Shown here: positions 4,401-6,699 of the stretch, one piece after another
Position numbering within the stretch: the first letter of the stretch is position 1
How the letters are laid out: each line of letters begins with the position of its first letter
Assembly: GCA_023300205.1 (NCBI GenBank)
Contig: JALZVD010000262.1
Coordinates: 1 to 6,699 of the forward strand
Direction of reading: 5' to 3'
Length of the DNA stretch: 6,699 nt
Source: Akkermansiaceae bacterium
GTDB lineage: Bacteria > Verrucomicrobiota > Verrucomicrobiia > Verrucomicrobiales > Akkermansiaceae
The notes under the pieces: generated by a model
Database searches by the model: none
Seen by the model: the letters and a program-made list of their open reading frames with translations, nothing else
Told to the model about the DNA's origin: nothing
Made by a program: the position numbers and the translations under genes

Positions 4401-6699
4401 TAGTTCATTAACGAAAGAGAAGAACTCAGCAGTTACCTCACTGGGTAATCAGAAGACTGAGCTAGAGAGTAAGCATAATGCGCTACAGCAACGTCTCTCA
4501 GCACTTACTGATGAGCTTAGTAAAGCAGGGTCTCTTAAAGAAGGTAAGCAGGATCGGATCGATGAATTAGAAGGGATTCTTCGCGGGGTTCAAGATAAGC
4601 TGAAGTATAAAGAAACTGAGCTGGATAAAGTATTCGTAGAGCTTGCTTCTATTAAAAAGGAGAAAGAAGCTATGGTAATTTCCCTCGATCAGAAAAAAGA
4701 AGATCTGGAGAAGCAGCATCAATCGCTACAAGATAAGGCAACTCATCTCGAAGAGAAACTTTCTGAGATGGGTGGATTTAACATCGCGAAGGAAAAGCAA
4801 CTGGATGAATTAGCATCTAAACTCACGGCAACACAGTCTGAGTTATCTGAGAAGCAGCATCAGCTCACTGAAATGGAAACGAAGATAGCGTCCATTGATT
4901 CTGAGAAGAGCGGAGCACTTGAATCCCTCAGTAAGCAATACAGTGAGGAGAAAGAGAAGAGTCAGGAGCTAGAGAAGAAAGTGAATGGATGCCAGAACGA
5001 GATTAAGCATCTCAGTGAACACAATCATGGCAAACAGAAACGCATCGATGAGCTTGAGCACTTTCTGGGAGATAGAGATCATGACATTCAGTCATTTGAG
5101 GCGAAACTACAGGACGCTGGCAATCAATTGAATCAAAAGGATGTTCAAGTTACAGAGCTCAAGGCTAAGATTAGCGACATCGATTCACTGATGGCATCTA
5201 AAGATGAAGAGATTGCGGGTGTGCGTAGTCAGCTAGAGACTAAGTTAGCAGAGAAGACCACGCTATTTGCGAATATCAATAGTGATAAGAAGAACATTGA
5301 GCAGCAGAAGAATGCGCTGCAAAATGAGCTTCAAAAGCATAAAGAAGAAATTGAGCATCTCACTAATCATAATAATGGGAAACAAACCCGTATTGATGAG
5401 CTAGAGCGTATTCAGAATGAAAAAGACGTTCAATTTACAGAGTTACAAACTAGCTTGTTAGAGAAGCAAAGCCACACAGAAAATTTGAGTAAAGAGAGCG
5501 AAACGAATGCTCATAAGTTATCTGAGCTTGAAGATAATCTTCGACTACGTAATGTTGAGATAGAGAATCTCAGATCATTAGCTTCCGACACTACTGAAAT
5601 AGATGAACTTAATGGGCAGTTAGTGCTTAAACAAGCTGAAATCAATCGTGTGAATGAGCAGAGAGAACAGATAGAGGCTAATAAGCAACAGCTGGAGGTG
5701 CAACTCACTGAAAGCCAAAAGAAGATTACTGAGTTAGAAGAAAGTAAGCATTCTCTAGGTGAGCTGAAAGGCCATTTAGAAGACTCGAGCAGTAAGCTAC
5801 AAAACCTAGAAGAGCAACTCGCTAATAAGAGTAATACCATTGATACGCTTGAGCATGATTTAGGGCGTAGCCATGGTGAGATCTCTGAACTTAAAGCAGC
5901 GCTGAATGATACATCGTCACTAGATCATGTTCGTGGCGAGTTAGACCAAAAACTAGCTGAGTTAGAATCTACCCGTTCCGATAATGATGCCAGACAGCAT
6001 AAGATTAGTGAACTGGAGTATCTTCTAGATGAAAACCAAAAACAGATTACGGAACTTAAAATATCTCTAACAGATACGGCAGAGATCGACAGCCTGAATG
6101 CGATGCTCACCGGGAAAGAAACACTTCTATCAAACCTCACCCAACAAATGAAAGATAAACAAAACATGCTAGATGAGCTCGAAAGAGCGCTACAAAACGC
6201 TCAGAGAGAGCTGGTCGATGCCCGTGAGTCACTCAGTGACAATAGTGAGCAAGAGCAGTTAGAATCAGAGTTAGCAGACAAGTCCTCTAAGATATCTACG
6301 CTTCTTCACCAGACAGGAGAAAAGGATAGTAAGATTAGTGAACTAGAGCTGACACTCCAAGAAAAGGCACACCAGCTAAAACAAGCAGAGCTTAGAGCAA
6401 GCGATACTACGGAATTAGAGCTGTTCAAGAAACGTCTTGAAGAGAGAGATAGCCATATCTCCTTTTTAGATAATAGTGCGGCTACGGCTAATATGAGGCT
6501 TACGGATCTGGAGAAGCATATAGCGCTTCGAGATTCAGAGATCATCAAGTTACAGGCACAGGTTACAGATACGTCTAAGTTAGATGCATTACTCAGTGAC
6601 TTGGAGAGTAAGGAACAGCATTTAAGTATGATTTCCGCAAATGCGACTGAGAGCAGTAATAAGGTAGAGATGCTAGAGTCTAGACTTTCTGAAATGAAT
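1489..6699 (+). CDS. Giant membrane-anchored coiled-coil protein, 3' end beyond the window
   Basis: One stop-free frame gives at least 1737 residues and continues past the right edge. Residues about 10-30 form a single membrane segment ending in FYILGQW. Arg35, Lys40 and Arg43 follow it while the N-terminus has no Lys or Arg, so the rod is predicted to be cytoplasmic. From about residue 45 onward the sequence is almost entirely Lys/Glu/Gln/Ser-rich with Leu/Ile at heptad core positions. I read only two prolines (835, 923), two cysteines (301, 1168), and no Trp after residue 91. Order: anchor; mixed coiled coil to about 335; DTS motifs at 338, 442 and 518; irregular coil to about 676; eight GKQ-type repeats at 677 to about 1366; 55-residue repeats from 1367. 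The ATG at 1489 is chosen because TAA at 1474 blocks earlier starts and the anchor follows directly. No ATPase, hinge or enzymatic domain is visible, so it is not SMC or Rad50 on this evidence. A scaffold or filament role is inferred; the unseen C-terminus may hold the functional domain. Confidence 0.93.
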   Translation, partial: MIAFNFHETFYIALFIGTAGIVAVLFYILGQWLERLSSSKNNRGVVKSLISNQRLAKELSHESTIHRRIADRYREAFDKKEAYWQTVRGKWQEEADKAKKIISKQEADKLKNISELKESNQKLQSYENNFKKLKRGNAAELQDLKNNNGEESEIEKIQIEATKSQKELQFLVDAERSNITKLNKELAKKEEKLTKLEQVIHRKNNDLSELKSLQTDSDGKIEQKFKKLSEEFSAKEKEYQELTLNLESRNKKVGELESTLSENKKEIISLKSKAQEADLTEDLKGRVFMNETQLLEKDQECKKILGDLDQAKHDLDQLKVDLNAKNQKLTALVAQVNDTSELDALTDKVEEYEKTVAERDEQLVKLQDKYDAVEQSAKDQAGRIEKLNEEGSLNKEELEKLRVELTSKNESLSEIQNKIGDLEKSIVTKDESIEQLNKQLKDTSKLDKLNKQLDALGSDIKERDGQLENAHHENSEKNKVIHNLEVKLKSSAEELTEIRGALTKEKHQVQTLFAKVEDTSELEELGKKLALFQGQVSEKDNTIAKLQSKLSEEKSQAANLQSSLEKKEKEFEVQTSQLLTLESKEDDLVVIQKLSKQVETLKANNDNHSSLLNSAQANLIAKTNDVSDTKQQMEKMLKEKNQVIESLGDDNRTLNNKQKELQSHSKKQEVEINHLLEHNHGKQNRISELEGELHNVHEKLTQKVEKLAKLNEKFEEVAHEKDHAYEKLRKEKGEISNQRKGLESRIAQLDVELKNLNEHNQGKQKRIEELEGTLHGVQEDLGHKDGELAKLAKQLTSATTEKDASIASLSKAKVDLENHRNSLQKKVTDLEGELPKVRDEVTHLKEHNKGKQNRIDELEGILHGVQEDLGHKDGELAKLAEQLNSATTEKDASIASLNKAKVDLENHRNSLQKKVTDLEGKLPKLGDELSHLKEHNQGKQKRIDELEGILNGVQEALTNKENELSSMQAQISSLTKEKNSAVTSLGNQKTELESKHNALQQRLSALTDELSKAGSLKEGKQDRIDELEGILRGVQDKLKYKETELDKVFVELASIKKEKEAMVISLDQKKEDLEKQHQSLQDKATHLEEKLSEMGGFNIAKEKQLDELASKLTATQSELSEKQHQLTEMETKIASIDSEKSGALESLSKQYSEEKEKSQELEKKVNGCQNEIKHLSEHNHGKQKRIDELEHFLGDRDHDIQSFEAKLQDAGNQLNQKDVQVTELKAKISDIDSLMASKDEEIAGVRSQLETKLAEKTTLFANINSDKKNIEQQKNALQNELQKHKEEIEHLTNHNNGKQTRIDELERIQNEKDVQFTELQTSLLEKQSHTENLSKESETNAHKLSELEDNLRLRNVEIENLRSLASDTTEIDELNGQLVLKQAEINRVNEQREQIEANKQQLEVQLTESQKKITELEESKHSLGELKGHLEDSSSKLQNLEEQLANKSNTIDTLEHDLGRSHGEISELKAALNDTSSLDHVRGELDQKLAELESTRSDNDARQHKISELEYLLDENQKQITELKISLTDTAEIDSLNAMLTGKETLLSNLTQQMKDKQNMLDELERALQNAQRELVDARESLSDNSEQEQLESELADKSSKISTLLHQTGEKDSKISELELTLQEKAHQLKQAELRASDTTELELFKKRLEERDSHISFLDNSAATANMRLTDLEKHIALRDSEIIKLQAQVTDTSKLDALLSDLESKEQHLSMISANATESSNKVEMLESRLSEMN
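2500..3270 (+). repeat. N-terminal DTS-type coiled-coil motifs in the giant protein
   Basis: The motif D-T-S-x-L-(D/E) occurs at residues 338, 442 and 518 (bases 2500, 2812, 3040). Each is preceded by a core hydrophobic residue at D minus 2 and followed by Leu at D plus 4, a 6-residue step that breaks the heptad pattern by one residue. The spacings, 104 and 76, are both 6 modulo 7. The flank LVAQVNDTSELDAL at 338 closely resembles LQAQVTDTSKLDAL at 1694, so these are relatives of the C-terminal 55-residue repeats with longer spacers. The downstream limit is approximate. Confidence 0.6.
3517..5586 (+). repeat. Array of eight EHNxGKQxRIDELEG coiled-coil repeats
   Basis: Copies begin at residues 677, 758, 846, 934, 1015, 1096, 1177 and 1293 (bases 3517, 3760, 4024, 4288, 4531, 4774, 5017, 5365). 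The copy at 1015 lacks the His-Asn, and the one at 1096 is degenerate (AKEKQLDEL). The Asn of EHN falls on a core 'a' position in seven of eight copies, a typical way of fixing register in parallel coiled coils. A second conserved element, (T/S)xEKxxxxxSL, lies about 38 residues after GKQ and carries a 3-4-4-3 core spacing, that is a stutter. Unit lengths are 81, 88, 88, 81, 81, 81 and 116; the last copy runs into the next array. Confidence 0.85.
3760..4287 (+). repeat. Recent tandem duplication of a 264-base unit
   Basis: Bases 3760-4023 and 4024-4287 encode adjacent 88-residue units (758-845 and 846-933). By hand count 76 of 88 residues match and about 91% of bases match, including a perfect block of about 42 bases. 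Other units in the array are far more diverged. Both units carry the same extra heptad with Leu-Pro-Lys (Pro835, Pro923), absent from the 81-residue units. This pair arose by recent unequal exchange or was homogenised by gene conversion. Confidence 0.85.
5587..6699 (+). repeat. 55-residue (165-base) DTxELD coiled-coil repeat array, continuing past the edge
   Basis: Units start at residues 1367, 1419, 1474, 1529, 1584, 1639 and 1694 (bases 5587, 5743, 5908, 6073, 6238, 6403, 6568). Spacing is 52, then 55 five times; the first unit lacks three residues at its end. Counting the Asp as 0, nearly all units share Leu/Ile at 4, 7, 11, 18, 32, 35, 39, 46 and 49, with Glu36 in all seven. The DT is replaced by SK at 1419 and DN at 1584, but spacing and core residues identify them. 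The last visible unit is cut at 44 residues, so more copies may follow. Confidence 0.85.

Noticed and set aside
2490..6548. Four Ser/Leu-rich open frames on the minus strand within 2490-6548
   Set aside because: They lie entirely inside the giant coiled-coil gene and are the antisense of its Glu/Lys/Gln/Ser/Leu-rich codons; they have no domains or start signals.
1489..6699. SMC/Rad50-type ATPase or chromosome segregation protein
   Set aside because: The N-terminus is a membrane anchor with no Walker A motif, and similarity would rest on generic coiled-coil composition. Only the unseen C-terminus could change this.
1489..6699. Eukaryotic myosin- or golgin-like contaminant sequence
   Set aside because: The gene is intronless and sits directly behind a bacterial OmpA-domain gene with tight operon-like spacing.
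3517..6699. CRISPR or non-coding satellite repeats
   Set aside because: The repeats are long, in-frame, diverged at the DNA level and conserved at the protein heptad level, so they are protein repeats.

Overview
The window carries three co-directional + strand genes and almost no non-coding DNA. An OmpA/peptidoglycan-binding domain with BON-like modules indicates a diderm (Gram-negative) bacterium. The DNA is AT-rich, and none of the starts has a clear Shine-Dalgarno sequence, as is common in Bacteroidota and some Verrucomicrobiota. The phylum cannot be fixed from this sequence.

Layout: (1) bases 3-1127 hold the 3' part of a gene for a BON-like plus OmpA C-terminal-domain protein. Its reading frame is still open at the left edge, so the Met codon at base 63 is probably internal. 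(2) Bases 1132-1407, only 4 bases downstream, encode a 91-residue single-pass membrane protein with a charged tail. (3) After an 81-base gap, one uninterrupted frame runs from the ATG at 1489 to the right edge. It gives at least 1737 residues: a short N-terminal membrane anchor, then an almost purely coiled-coil rod. It is a single giant gene, and the short ORFs on the opposite strand beneath it are shadows.

The rod is built from two repeat families that I worked out by hand. Residues 677 to about 1366 hold eight copies of an EHNxGKQxRIDELEG module, spaced 81, 88, 88, 81, 81, 81 and 116 residues apart. All these spacings equal 4 modulo 7. In the copies I traced there is one coiled-coil stutter per repeat, and 81- and 88-residue units differ by exactly one heptad, which contains a proline in both 88-residue units. 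From residue 1367 to the window edge is a 55-residue repeat marked by D-T-x-x-L-D, in which the heptad pattern skips one residue at each motif. The same motif also occurs three times near the N-terminal part (residues 338, 442, 518).

How they may work together (inference): the OmpA-domain protein would grip peptidoglycan, while the two inner-membrane proteins start with similar MIAF...ILG anchors and have tails predicted to be cytoplasmic. The locus may encode a trans-envelope or cytoskeleton-like assembly in which a very long cytoplasmic rod is tethered to the inner membrane next to a wall-binding partner. I do not recognise it as a named system.
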